The notes below the pieces were generated by a model. It ran no database searches. It was not told the origin of the DNA and worked only from the letters and a program-made list of their open reading frames with translations. Positions 11,641 to 24,910 of a DNA stretch of 64,000 nucleotides are shown here, in pieces. The translations under genes were made by a program, and so were the position numbers. The DNA is from Strongylocentrotus droebachiensis (lineage: Eukaryota > Echinodermata > Echinoidea > Camarodonta > Strongylocentrotidae): NCBI GenBank assembly GCA_035222895.1, contig JAVYIG010002359.1, positions 186,001 through 250,000 on the forward strand, given 5' to 3'. Numbering within the stretch: the stretch's first letter is position 1; every line of letters starts with the position of its first letter.

Positions 11641-11949
11641 ACTACATCAATGGCCTGAAAGAGTCCTTAATCTAACCGTAAATAATTACCTATAACCCCT
11701 GAGCTTCCGGGGGCTCATCCCCTTGACCCCCCTGGACCCCACGCCAATTTACGCTCTATACCTGATCGTTAATACTCCACCTTGAAAAACTGTTACATAG
11801 ATTTTTCTTCCCCCCCCCCCTCCAACCGTTTTTGCTCATTACGCCACTACCCCTGGAAGGTGAGCCCCCTGTGTTGTCCCCCCCCCCCCCCCCATTCCAA
11901 ACTGCTTCCGGCGCCTATGACTACTACCACTATAGCTTCATTGTCAGTA

Positions 11950-12124
11950 ATGTAAACGAAACTATTAATTAGTATTCCACGAAGTCGTATCAGCTTCCAT
12001 TTAAAATGCCTTGATCAAGAGAGGCATTAATTCACTGGCTCGTCTAGCGTGATAAGCACCTGGCCGGGATTCGAACTTCCAATCACTTGAAAGTCAAGTG
12101 CATGAACCACTACGCAACAAAATG
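11950..12124 (-). repeat. tRNA-derived SINE, partial
   Basis: On the minus strand TAGTGGTTCATG resembles a Pol III A box and AGTTCGAATCCC is a near-perfect B box at the proper spacing. Downstream it carries the AAGGCATTTTAA-type body motif seen in other SINEs here. No clean A-rich or ATT tail is visible, so the 3' end is lost or diverged. Confidence 0.6.
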
Positions 12125-12817
12125 CAACATATTAATTAGCGGACCCTGCATTATATAGGCACATGATTGTACGTCCAACCAAAACCAAGTGCCCATAATT
12201 ATGTTTGTTTGTTTTGTTTTTTTATTTTTTTATTTTACACCTTTAAATCATATACATGGAAATGTATATTTCATTAAAATGATAAAACGACACTTTCCAA
12301 AACTTCTTAGATCACGGCACGGCACCTCCTCGGGCGGCATGCCTGGGAGCCGAGAAACAGGTCAAGTACAATTATGTGGCCCCCATGCGTTTGGTTTTAG
12401 CAGGTCTGCATATAATGTGGACTTACAAACGCACTGCTTTGAGGAAAACATCAGCGCCAACAAGTTGTTTATATGTCTATTTATCATTTTACAATTCCTT
12501 CTCGGACTTAGAGGGGGGAAATGCTTTCCAAATATACATCAGTTGATCTGCATAAAGAGGCTGTATACATCATTGAGGCTTGAAACGAGTTTGATGTTAT
12601 TCTTAAATATATTTATATATATATATATATACACCGTATCGAGAAATGTTTCATTATGTGGCGGTCGGACGTTTGTTTCTAAAGATAGCTCGCACCGGGT
12701 TCGCCACTTGCGTCAGTTATGCAAATTTGTGACGTCAGTATGCGCTTTTTGATACGTGCCTCTCTCCTGTTTTCTCTTTCTCCTCTCATTCTCTATATAT
12801 CTCCCTTCCACTCGTGG

Positions 12818-12830
12818 CCCTCTCTCTGTC

Positions 12831-12882
<52 letters not shown>

Positions 12883-13040
12883 TCCCTCTCTCCCTCTCCC
12901 TCTCCCTCTCTCTCCCTCTTGCTCTCTCTCACACACACCCTCTCTTCATTTCTCTTCCTCAATCTTCTTCTCTGTTTATATCCCGCTCTCCCAATCAGGA
13001 TCTATTCCCGCTCTGTCCCCACCCCTCCCTTTCTCTCTCC

Positions 13041-13071
<31 letters not shown>

Positions 13072-13140
13072 CCTCTCTCTCTCCGTGTCTCTCTTTCGCT
13101 TTCTCTCTCTCTCTCTCTCTCTTTCTTTCCCTCCCTCTCG
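12818..13140. repeat. (CT)n/(CTCC)n microsatellite block
   Basis: Long CT runs are broken by CCTCTC and CACA motifs. The three overlapping Ser/Leu-rich open frames on the plus strand are all products of the repeat. Confidence 0.9.
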
Positions 13141-14284
13141 TTCTTTCGATTACTCCCACCACCTCTCTCACTCTCATATCTTCCTACTCCCGTTTCTTCT
13201 CCCTCGCTACATATTCAATCTCTGTGACTATCCGTGTTTCTTGATATTGTGAATACAAATTGAGGGTGTGTATAAAACCCAACCCTTTGCTCATTGAAGA
13301 TCTCAATTTCAGTTTGTTCTTGGTAAAATATGAATTCGAAGTCGTTCTTTTGGAGATTTGCAGGTTAAATTGAATTCTCTCATAAAATTAAGATATTTAG
13401 CTTCATGGGTGAAACGGATGCTCCTCTCCAATTGAGAAAAATAAAGAAATAAATTATGAAGACAAAAAAGAGGGACGGCACTCATGGCCTCATAGGCCCA
13501 AACAGGGCCGTGTCGTGAATTCACTGCTGCACTAAAGAACACCAACATCGATTGAAGCAGGATTTAATTTATTTACACTTCAGCTATTATACTTCGCCAG
13601 AAATACCAAGAGTCCCGGGCAGGAAGAGATTTCACGTCTGGAAAAAGAGAAATGTTTGCCACCCCCAACCCCCCCCCCCCACACACACACACACACATAC
13701 ACACGTGAGAAATTATGTATGAGCAAGTCTGTACATCTTTAAGTCATGCAGGATTCTAGACATAATTATCTGAATCGCGTTGCAAAACAAAAACAAAATC
13801 ACAATCCTGATATGCAAAAAGATTTTACACGAAGAATGGATTGTGCATAGATTACTGGGCTTCAGTCTTTTCACTACCATTAAAAAAAGTGTATCAATCT
13901 TTTACTTAAGTGAGTTATTTCCTTTCTTGTTGTTTGTGTTTGAACCACCAAAGAACAATGATTGACAGGCTTATTTGAAATGCGCCAGTTTAATATTATG
14001 TCACAATTAAAGGGGAATATTATTAACCTCTCGACTATGAAGCATTATCATGACATAGAGACTAAAACAAAGTTTCATTTGATATATAAAAAAAAGCTTT
14101 GCCAAATAATATCGTCTTACAAGTAAAATGAAGAGACCCTACTTATTTACGACGTCATCTGCTCCCCAAGGAAGCCGCTTGCCATTTTGTCGAAATTTGC
14201 CTTCAAAACTTCTGCGTTGTGACGTATTGCAAGGAGAACTGATGTAGCGCGCGGCGCGCGCCTATTATGCAATACACGTCAAAC

Positions 14285-14490
14285 ATGGTGTACTGCCAAG
14301 TGTTTGGTTGTAATAATTGTTCCTCGAAAACAAAGGGGAAATCATTTTGTCGGTTTCCAGACCAACACAATCGCGATGAAATATTCAGGTACCAGCTCTG
14401 AAGGTGGAGAAATTTCTGGACAAAAAGTACAAGTACGAGAGGAAAAACGATGTGATCTGCAGTGATCATTTTACAGTTTACAGCAGGGAA
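14285..14490 (+). pseudogene. THAP-type zinc-finger domain remnant
   Basis: An ATG opens a peptide starting MVYCQVFGCNNCSSK and followed by SFCRFP. This matches the start of a THAP domain (Cys-x4-Cys, then the RFP motif). The matching second half, ending NDVICSDHF with the expected Cys-x2-His and the conserved SDHF, lies about 100 bp further on but in another frame, and a stop closes the first frame between them. The domain is therefore broken here as a single exon. THAP domains occur in host transcription factors and in P-element-like transposases. No transposase core follows, so the source is open. The upstream 60 bp holds a GCGCGCGGCGCGCGC palindrome. Confidence 0.6.
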
Positions 14491-15720
14491 ACGTACTTAC
14501 GCAATAGCGCTCGAGTCCATGCGATACGTCACAGAACGGGCCGTGCGCAACCACAATGGCGACGTACTGAAAATTCTCAGAGCCGCGAAAGACGAATGAT
14601 TCTAAAGAAGAGTTACGTCCTCCCTTTCGTCAAATATATGATGTTTTAAATGGCCTATACAAACTGAAATTAACATGTAGTTTGAGGTTTATAACAAGCG
14701 AGCTGAAGTATTTTATGATGAACCAATAATTAAACAATTTTCCTACGCATACCTTTGAGCGTAATATTTGAAGCGCAATGCACTCACAGGCAGTTTGGAA
14801 TGCGTTTTCTCTCAAAAAATATCTGCAATGCTGCATCAAATTTCAAAATTCATTCATTTGAGGGACAGGGCAGGTGCATTATTCAATTATAAAGTGCGAC
14901 GTCTGGTGATTTAAGCTTATCCACTCTCAAGAGTTTTAATCGTCGGATGTAGTGAAATAACAGTCATAATCTTCTTCTTTGGGGTTTATAAGGCTGGCTG
15001 CTCATGTTGCAAAAGATAGCTTTTATTTGAAGTGATATGGTTTACAAATATTTTTTTATGGATTTAAACAGTATAATCCTCAATGGAACGCGGCGCCCCA
15101 AACCAGCAGCTTACCACTGCACCGAGCCGAATGCCAAGTGACTCGCCTGCATAAAATGTGTCTCTGGTGTATAATGACGCAAATGAGAGGTTTTAAAAGC
15201 GAGAAGAGTCCATTTTATCGTAGGGGTAATGGGGCGAAGTGGTACGAGCGTTAGCATCAGAGTTCGCCACTGACATTTACTCGCTTTCATCTTCCATAGA
15301 TGTTGAACTATTTCAACCATTCTATTATCTATACCACTAATTATATAACTATTTATATAACTGTCTGTCATAACCACAGACGTTGAATGCTTATCTATTA
15401 AGTCATTATAATGCTCATGTGAATTCAATGTGGAGGTTTAAATACTTCGGGTTTAAAAACATTCAGAATAAGTCCTCTCTTCTACACAGGCAGGTGCCTA
15501 TCAATGATTCTATTTAAACAACAGGTTGAATTACGCTTCATTTATTCCTCTTTTTGATCCCCAGAAAGATTAATCACAGCTGTATCTTATTTGTTAATGA
15601 ACAAACATTATGAGAGGCAAACACGACTCCTAAGAGAGAGTAAGTCTACATAAACAATCTTGATGTAGTCTGCTCTATTAATGTAACATTTTATTAGTTG
15701 AGTAGTACAAGTACATGAAG

Positions 15721-15952
15721 TAGTAGTAGTAGTAGTATATAGTAATAATCCGAACATTACTATTACAAAACATGTACGAAACATTACTAGTACATGTGGT
15801 AGTATTAGTAGTAATATAGTATAGTAGTAGTAGTAGTAGTTGTAGTTGTAGTAGTAGTAGTCATAGTAGCAATAATAGTAGTAGTAGTTGTAGTAGTAGT
15901 AGGATATAGTAGCAATAGTAGTAGTCGTAGTAGTAGTAGTAGTAGTAGTAGT
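15721..15952. repeat. (TAG)n microsatellite
   Basis: Imperfect TAG/TAGT triplets over about 230 bp, producing a Tyr/Thr-rich artefactual frame on the minus strand. Confidence 0.9.
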
Positions 15953-18119
15953 AATAGAACTTATTCCGAAAATTAGGTGTGGATAAAGTTTCAAATACAT
16001 TATTAAAACGATCGAAAGACTTACACTAAATAACTTAAGGGTGATTTAATTACTCTCGTGTATGTCCTTAAGAAATGTTCGGATTTCGTACTATGCAAAT
16101 GTAAGGCTTGCACATAATTATATGTTATCTATATGTGACGCACAAAGCTATTTACATTTTCCTAGTGATGATTTGCTGTTGTTGTTAAGTCTTTGAATTC
16201 GCTTTCATTAACATTTTAGGGCTGACACAATATATCCAGATAAAGTTATTGGAACATAAGATAAATAATATTAGAAAAATAATGGCTGAATGTTCCCCTC
16301 AGAACATGTTTTGTGAAAGTAATCCAGGTATTTCTAAAAAGTGTATTTACAAAAGTCCACTAAAATTTAAAAAAAACACTTGGAGACAGTTTCCTCTTTA
16401 CACATTATATAATTTAAGCCGCTTTTTTAGAAGTTTGAAACAAACATGGGCATTTTTAAACCACTTTAATTTCCCCATAAAAAGTGTCAAAAGTAAATTC
16501 ACATTAATCAGTGTAGTTAGCATGCCCCTTTTACACATTACACATTTCTGACAATGTTTCTAAAATCAAATGCTTCCAAAGTTTTAAAACTAAAATTATG
16601 TTGGATTTGAGCTAACGGGGTAGCAATAACTTGTCAATTAAACTGAAGGCAATCGAAGTGCATGAACACAAATTTACACATTTGTAGCCAACCATATTGA
16701 TCGGGTGAAGCAGCTGACTGCGTTGATATTGATGAAGTTTTGTACGGTTTAAACAAGAAACAAAAAACAAATCAATGACGAAAAAACATTCACACACACA
16801 CACCCTCCTCGTATCAGTCACGTCGACGAGACCGCTAAAAGACTGACAACCGTCCAATGAAAAAAACGTTGACGAAATTTGTGATGTTTTTTTTAAATGA
16901 AATTATTTCCTCTGTTTTCTGGATTTGTTTTTTGTAGTTAAAGCTATTGTAAATGGATTGAGACACATAAATGAAGCAACATCTTAACAAAAAAGTATAT
17001 AAAAATATTGATGTAACTTTATACAATCGAAAATGGTTAATGTGAAAATAGCAAAAGTTTCAACAATAAACTTGTTTAACAGATAAGTTTTCAACATATA
17101 TTTTGTAATAAATATCATTTGTAACTAAAAAAAAGTTGGGGCTTTTAATCGTTGGACATCCAAAACATTTATTTATATGGATATTTGAGAATTAAAGTAT
17201 TTTTCTAGGAGAATAATATCGGATTTACGGCGCAAGGGTAATAACAATTTGCATAGAATGACAATTTTCTACGAGATCAGCGTATATGGTAAAAAAATAA
17301 AGGAAATAGTTTGTTACAAATACAATGCTTTCATTTCGTTTGATTTATTTCTGTTTCAATATCAGTATGTACAAGCAAAGATCCAGTAACTTGCTAGTTC
17401 GTAGAAACAACCTATATGCATGGCAGATAAGGTCATTTGTACCAAACTTATAAAAGCCATCGAGACGAGTACTGGATTCGTGCTCATAAAAGTTATGGAA
17501 GTAATCTTCTCAAGAGGGCAAACAAAAGGTATTCATGAAGCAACTCCATCGCTTTGGCAGTGAACTTTTCTAAAATGCACCAAAGTTAATTACGAACTGG
17601 TCTATTGACATGAAACGATGTATTCAATTCGTAAATGAGATAATACTAAATCGAAATATTGAAAAAGTTAAAACTTGAGCTGATACTTTACTTCACGGAT
17701 ATATTGGTTGCAAAGAAATACAATATAAACGGTGTTCTTGAGATTTTTTTTAACGACAAGACTGCCAAAAAATCAAGTCAACTAATTTCATTTACCTCTT
17801 ACATTGCCTTGAGAAATCACGATCAGATTATGCTGCATTCCATTATAATGACCGTACATTTCAACAAATGGCGCAGAAGGCTGCCTTGGGTTGATTTTTT
17901 GAAAGGCTTTGTAGTCGTTTTTTCAATCAATATACATTTGTGTACTCACTGGCGGTGATAGATCTCCAATGATGAATCGGTTAAAGTTTTATCATACCCA
18001 GTAGGTTAGAATGTAAAATATTTTGTTTTAGAGAAAGTTATAAAGTCGGGTGTGAAAAGAAAGTGTCTGGAAAGTGTTCTGGAGAAGACGAACATAATAT
18101 GTAAGCTTCTTCCTTCGTG

Positions 18120-18790
18120 TTGAGAAAAATATGATAGAAATAGCTTAACTATTTGGGACCAAACTTTCATTCCAAGGTGTGCAGTTCCATAATATACATT
18201 TATGTGTTCAGCGCATGTGGCTTACATCAATATTATTCTACACCACAGTCAATTTTCGATTTATTTATTTTCTTCAAAATTTTAAATTTCTTCTCATATT
18301 ATTTTTAATATCTACTCATTATAGAAGCTCAATTCAATATTATGCTCTTTCTCATACCAAAAAATTACTTCAAACTGTTAACACATTCAGAAAGTATTTA
18401 AACAATATCATTCCAGACTTCTTGTAGCTGTTTAGGTATCTAATTGTTATGTAAGTTGTTTTTTTAATTTGTGTGTTCATTTACTTGTTGAGCTATTTAT
18501 CTTGTGTAGATCGTCAATATTTCTCTCCTATTTCTTGTTTTACTCTAATTTACTCTTGTCATTATTGTAAGTTCTTATTTATGTTGTAAATTTTCCTTAT
18601 TCCTGTACTATATATTTACATGTCTTTTATGTCTAAAGGGACCCCTCTGTAAAACAGCATTGTAATGCTAACAACGCCGGGTAGGGCCAACCATCCGTCT
18701 TCCTTTTATAAGTGTGTCTTTATGATTGTACATGTATATTTGTTGTTGTTTTTTAATTGACGGAAAATAAATACAATACAATACAACCCC
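18120..18790 (+). mobile_element. Probable 3' end of a non-LTR (LINE) element
   Basis: A short open frame ends in a polar, helix-like tail (KKLLQTVNTFRKYLNNIIPD) at 18427. It is followed by a T-rich untranslated stretch. Then comes a small stem region around GACCCCTCTGTAAAACAGC and a polyadenylation-like GGAAAATAAATACAATACAA tail of pentamer repeats. This order (C-terminal tail, short 3'UTR, simple-repeat tail) is typical of 5'-truncated CR1/L2-like LINEs. No reverse-transcriptase motifs are visible, so the family assignment is tentative. Confidence 0.4.
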
Positions 18791-20097
18791 TCAGATGTCG
18801 TCATGTCAACAGTACTTTCAAAAGTGCAAATCGGGAACTACATTATTTCATTTGGTTTGAAAAGGGTTCTTGATGATATCTAAATATACATCTGGGGGGG
18901 GGGAGGAGAATCGATTACAAGGAAATAAGAAAGAAAACATTTGGTTCTTCAATTTGAATATCATGGGGAGCTTATTCCTTTTCAAAGTGTATTGTCCGGA
19001 TCGATATCATGCATCCTGCAGAAGTATAGAGGTATTCTTCATAACAATGGCACCGTGGAAGGGGATGTAGGGGTGCGGGGGGGGGGGGGGGGGTGTTGGC
19101 GGGTGATCATAAACATGCATTTGAATACATTCCAGAACTAGTAAACAAGTTACTTTCCTTCTGAATAGCGACCCATCAACTAGTCAGTGCCTGTTGTTAT
19201 ATAAAAAATTCACCGTGGTGGTCGGAAAAACGAAACATCAAGGTGCTGGAGCATTTGAAATAATAACATCGGTAATATCTATTAATAACCCCGTCGAAAT
19301 TACAAATTTTCTATAAATAACCCCTGTTTTTAAATTCGCCGCCTCTGTCTGTAAACATGTCTCTCTCCAGAAAATTCGGGGAAAGAGTAGTACACCCCCG
19401 CAAAGTTTTTCCCCACGCCCCACCCACACCCAAATCCCCAGTGTGCGTTTTCTCTTTATTGGACCTTTAAAATTCAAGGGAAGCGTTACACTTCAATGGT
19501 ATATTCTGGTGAAGAAGACATTAGAAATAGCAATTAAGAAGAACAGGCGCAAAACAATGATTTATAAGCTTATTGCAAGGTTAGACGGTCGTTTTCCCCT
19601 TCTATTAGCTGAATTACGCTACTTTTCCTATCACTTCCATGCGATTCACATTTTACAGTTGACGCCACAATTGAGTGTACGTTGTGTAAGTGCATGGGCG
19701 CATTCCTAAAGCATTGCTACCAATGCAGTGTGGGAGAGGAAAAAAACGCCACTCTCGACACCCCCATTTAGAAAGTGGTATTGTACTCCAGCAGCCATAC
19801 TGTTTTGCTGTATGTGTACGCGTAGAATGCGATGCATTAGCGGTGCATGGAAATGCACTGTGGAGCGCCGTATGAAGGTACATAATAAAACGGTGGTAAC
19901 ACAGCTATGATACCAAGCGTATACCGCCTTGTGCATTTGGAAGATATAGGCGTCACTTTCTTGGGACAAGTTATCGTTCGTAGGACACATATTTGGGACG
20001 TTTTGGCAGACATTTGAAAGAAATGAGGATCTTTAGACTATTACGTGGAGCCATGTGGTAGCATTTCGTGCATATCTGAGGGAGAATTGAGTCCCGA

Positions 20098-20190
20098 ATG
20101 ATGGCGAGATCTACGGCTGCCGGTGTTCTGCAACCGCGCGATCTAGAAGCTGCGGATAACGTAGGCGAACCAATTGGGAATCACACACAG
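20098..20190 (+). CDS. Gene B, first coding exon
   Basis: Two adjacent ATGs open MMARSTAAGVLQPRDLEAAD followed by NVGEPIGNHTQ. A TGA seven codons upstream (20077) closes the frame, so the start is one of these two methionines. The exon ends CAG|GTAAAG in phase 0. The 31 residues are polar and acidic with no signal peptide. The local sequence has more CG dinucleotides than its surroundings, consistent with a promoter-proximal exon, and about 130 bp of plausible 5' leader precedes it. It joins in frame to the exon at 49125. The protein family is not recognised. Confidence 0.7.
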
Positions 20191-21383
20191 GTAAAGTATA
20201 TTATAGAGACATAAACATGTCATTGCTGATGAAAACATGATGTGTTGTGCAAAACGTCTAAAATGGATTGCTTGGTTCACTGTAAGCGTTTATAATGTTA
20301 AGACCCCTCCTTGCATCGTATGCTAAACAATAGGCAAATGTCCTTGAAATGACTTTCAATTATTTCAATAAATGAATTAGACATGTAATTGTAAATACTA
20401 AGTAAATACGAGTAGTGTACAATTGTACATGTACAGGTGCATAAACGAATAAAAAGTAAATCTTAGTAGAGGTCTATATGGTTTGCATAAATGGATTTAG
20501 TAAAAATATGTCAACAGTGAACAACTATATATAGGAGTGATCGCGAGAGATCTGTGCAAAAGAGTTCTGGTAACAATAATAAATAATAATAATAATGATA
20601 ATTAAAACAGAAGATATTGAAATACAATAAACATGCTGTGAGCAAATATTACTTTTACATTTGTCCAAAAAAGATATCTAGCAAACAAAACAGTATTTTG
20701 TACACTGTAAATCTAGTATGGATATTATACTCCTTGTGTATAATATGAACAATTTAAAATACACACTGTTTTTTAAGAAGTGTTGAGGGTAATCCAACCC
20801 TCGTAATAATTGCATTTTTATGAAAGCAGGAAAATAAGAATAACAGACAAATGACATTTTGGTCATTTCCGGTGTTAGACCAAATAAGAAAGTTGACTGG
20901 TACTTCGTCACTGTGACACTACTGAAATTGGATTCCCTTTAACCACAAGTAGTGCATGATGCCCCTAGATGCCAGGCACCTTACGGTTCATGTTATTCAT
21001 AGAAAATGAAAATTTATTGAAAGAATAATCAGAAACAAGAACAACAACAAAAGTCTAGACTGACAGCACACCATATTGATAAAAAGTTTGAGAGAAATAT
21101 GATTTGTCAATAGAAGAAACAAGAGGTTAGTCATTGACTGATTGCCTGTACATTATTGTGATACACAATATCATTTTGTAAAAATACTTCTCTGCCCTCC
21201 AGCTCATGTACATGGGGTACATACATGTACGGTAACCATTGTACGCTGTACAGTGTACACATTAACCAATCATTAGCTCACACAGCTACATAATATACAT
21301 GTATATGACATCCAATGTCAGGTCTATATTTTGCAAATCACGTGTTTTGTTTTCATGAAATAAACATTTTTAAATACAAAGAG

Positions 21384-21748
21384 GAGGCGAATTGGCTCGG
21401 TCGGTAAAGCGTCTGCCTGTGGAACCAAAGATCCCAGGTTCGAATCCCACCCAGGCGGATGACTGAAGCCTGCCTTGTGTGTAACCGTGCCCCTTCCGTT
21501 GTTCATAGATGCAGGCTATGTTAAAAGTGGACAACACTCCGTCCCTCGGATAGGATGTTAAATGGAGGCCCCGTGTACAGGAGAGTCACCACCATTGCAC
21601 GTTAAGAACCCATTGCTCTATTTGTATAAGAATTAGGGGGAAACCCCGGTGTAATGGTCTACCTAAACACCCCAATCAGGCCGAGTATACGGCATCTGCA
21701 AGAATCTTCAGTATTGGAGGAGGCAGATTATTTTGAAGAAGAAGAAGT
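21384..21748 (+). repeat. tRNA-derived SINE with (AAG)n tail
   Basis: The 5' part is tRNA-like: TGGCTCGGTCGG fits the Pol III A box and GGTTCGAATCC is a perfect B box. It is followed by a body containing 'GTCCCTCGGATAGGATGTTA', CCCGTGTACAGGAGAGTC and CACGTTAAGAACCC, and it ends in a GAAGAAGAAG tail. The length is about 365 bp. This is the best-preserved SINE in the window. Confidence 0.8.
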
Positions 21749-23904
21749 GGTAATATCTCTGATTTTTATTTTAAATTTTCATTTAAAATATAATGTAAAA
21801 CACAAAGAAAACACATGAGAGCTTGTTACAAACAATTGTGTACACGTAGCAACGTGTGCAGATATTATCTAAAGACCCTACTGAAAAGCTGTATTTCAGC
21901 ATATTTTCTGTATCCGGCCTGATTAATGAGGTTGAAGTGTACATGTGTTCTTGTACTGTTGTAGGCGCTATGGAGGCATGTACAGTGTACACGTAAAACT
22001 GGTATAGGGTGTCTTGATAAAAAAAAAAACCTACCCGGTATAAGTATAAAAGGGAGAAAAGTGAGCAGCTTTAATAAAGACATGCCAATGGACATTTGAG
22101 GCCCAATTAGACATGAAGTGTTAAACAAAATTTTAAAAGTGATGCAGGAAAATAAGTGATAAATATACATGTACATGTACATAATACAGTGTGCTTCAGT
22201 TTTGATTACCTTATTACACATTGATCAATGAGTGCATATTACTATTAGGCACTGTAAAGTGCTGCTATAAAAAGTTGAAATAACTAAAATGTTCACCCCC
22301 TTACCGGGTATACCTTTTTTTATTTGACTAATTTACTTCAAACTCTTTAATTGTCCAACATTTCAGAACAGATTAAACCAAAGTAAAACACACAAAATTC
22401 TACATAAGAAAATGTACTTTTAAAGATATACTAAGCAAATATTAATGGACTACGAGGTTAATATTTGTTTTTTATCCCACATCGGCAAAAATGTCTATTT
22501 AAAGTGAATTTTACATAATAATAAGAACTGATTCTGCAGACAGTTTAGCTTCAGCTAGATTTTACAAAGCGCAACATGCATACATGTAATACAGTCGATG
22601 CGCGCTCATTTGACATTGACATTGACTTTGACATTTCGCGTAACCTACTTTGCTATGCGTATTCAATGGGCAAGGGTGGGCGAGTGGGGTAGCATCAAAA
22701 AATTACTGTACAAAAGTACTATCTAAGGTAGATAGTACATGTACTTATCTATATTTTATCATGAGACCTCGTTTAGACCAATCAAATTGCAAGATTCTTA
22801 GTATGCGGGATATAAACTGTAATACACATTACACTGTATGTGCTCATACAGTGTAGGTATACATGTAAGTTCATGTAATAGGGTCTTCGTTTAATTTGTT
22901 ACGTCATGCAAACATATAAATGCTGGTATTGCCCATATAATTAACTTTCTTAATATGTAACTAAAGGTTTAGCTGGACTTAAAAGAGAGAAGCTGGATTC
23001 TACAGCTGTATACTTTTATTACAAGTACCTGCAATAAAAAAAATCATCTGATATATTTCTTGGAACAATGCTTAATTTTCCCCAACCCATTATGTAATAG
23101 ATTTTGGTATAGAGCACATTCAAACTCAGACATACATGTAGTAACAGTTACATCACGTACATGTACATGTACATGTAGGCCCTAAATAGTGTAGCAACAA
23201 ATTACTTGTGGAGGATTTTAAAAACCAAAAACATAATGACATTGAAATAAATGTAGTATAAATCTTTCATATATACATGTAAATTATGTACTGTTTGTAA
23301 TGAATTTGAAAAAGAAAAAGAAAAGAAAAAGAAAGGAATTTCATAGATATGACTGAATGTGATTGTTTACATAATGTTTATATTCAGTTTTAATTTACTT
23401 ACTTTACTTTACTTTACTTTAATACACGATGTTGTAGGTCTAAGCCTGTTCATCGATCCAGGATTCTTCCGTGATTACTGCTATTTTGTGGAGGGAGGAG
23501 GTTGTGTGATAACATGAGACAAGAGACAACACCTAGACCGGCTCATACAGAAAGCTTACTTAAGCTTAATTTAACTGGCCTACATGTACGGTTGACTACA
23601 TATAAATTAAGGCCACTTGGTCACGTACCTAAACTGACAAATATCTCATACTGTTTAACCTTTTATGTAGTGAACATGTAATTTCCAAAAGCTGGCAGGA
23701 GTTATGAAACAATATTTTCTGTGTTTATTAATATCCACAATTACAAAATGGCTGTAAACATAGAGAAGACGATTCTGGCAAGGATAATTGATTTTAGACA
23801 ATAGTAATATACCGGTATATCATTTTTAAATGTAAAACAAAAATGTAGAGTCTCCAACTAGCCCAACTTATCTTTACAAGCAATGTCCATCATCAATCAT
23901 TATC

Positions 23905-24010
23905 AAGAATGGCATCATCATCGTCATCACTATTATCATCATCATCATCCTCACTATCATCATCATCACCACCACCACTACCACGACCATCATCATCATC
24001 ATTATCATGT
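23905..24010. repeat. (CAT)n microsatellite
   Basis: CAT/CAC triplets give a His-rich artefactual frame on the plus strand. Confidence 0.9.
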
Positions 24011-24345
24011 AGATCATGGTCGCAGGAATTTCAGCTCTACTGTTTTGGATGGAAATATGTTTATATCTCTCTATATTTTTAAATTGTTTGTAAAGTGAAC
24101 ATTTTCAGCCTGCGAGCTGCTTGTTTGATGTGATTTTGCAATAAACCAAACCACTTCCCCCAAAAATAAAATATTGATTTATTTAATGTTTAAATTCTAA
24201 AATTGCTTGTTTCATTTAAAAGACAACATACGTACGTTTACCTGGGAATACCCCCAGGGTACTGCCCCCTGGACCCAACCCATAATGGGCATAGACCTTT
24301 GATGCTGGCAATCTTTGATCTGTGCATTCACAGTAGGCATGTCTT

Positions 24346-24656
24346 CATCAGCTCGAGTTTTCCAAATAACCCGCCATTTTCAGACGCGGGATATTATCCC
24401 GAAGCTCAAAATTGCGTTTTCACCAGACCGATACGCTCACCACAAAATAACGTCGGACAGGCGCAAATTAGCCTGCCATTTCCCGAATAGCGGGATATTG
24501 TGGAAACAAGACCAAGATTTCTAGGGATATTTTCTCGTATAAATATTCTGCTAATTGCAACTGCGGGCTGATGTAAAGTTGAAGACGCAAATTAACTGGA
24601 TAATTTGCAATCGGGATAGTTAAAATAGCGGGTTATTTAGGAAACTCAAGCTGATG
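24346..24656. mobile_element. MITE with TIRs starting CATCAGCT
   Basis: The first 35 bp (CATCAGCTCGAGTTTTCC, then AAATAACCCGCCATTTT) return in inverted form at the right end with about five mismatches. Internal GCGGGATATT and GCGCAAATTAGC segments also recur. The 311-bp length and lack of coding sequence fit a non-autonomous DNA transposon. No clear target duplication could be fixed. Confidence 0.6.
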
Positions 24657-24910
24657 TATACAGGCCTAGTGGGTCTCCAGTTTAACAAGGGTCCAATCAG
24701 GAGAAAGTCTGGTCTACAACATGTAGGTAATACCTAGGATTGATGCATACTAGCTAAACAGGAAGCATTAAAAAAAAAAAATTGAACATTTTCAGATATA
24801 ATATGTAAATTGAATTGCCATAAATGTACTTGACCTACAAATTCCGACCACACGTACATTTGAAAAGATGTGTACACTTCATGAATTGACCTTGTATAAT
24901 CATAATAAAC

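Larger units (their letters stand above)
3819..20097. other. Intergenic stretch between divergent genes A and B
   Basis: These 16.3 kb separate the start codons of two genes pointing away from each other. Apart from the elements listed separately, the region is AT-rich with unusually many microsatellites between 8.6 and 15.9 kb. No multi-exon gene could be built. Stretches 9.5-10.2, 10.7-11.1, 16.0-18.1 and 18.8-20.0 kb show nothing I can name. The (C)n and (G)n runs and repeats make long but meaningless open frames. Confidence 0.6.

Noticed and set aside
12719-13252. Ser/Leu-rich frames up to 177 codons
   Set aside because: All three overlapping frames are equally open because of the CT repeat.
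21391-21455. Functional tRNA gene
   Set aside because: A and B boxes are good, but the cloverleaf stems do not pair properly and a SINE body with an AAG tail follows.
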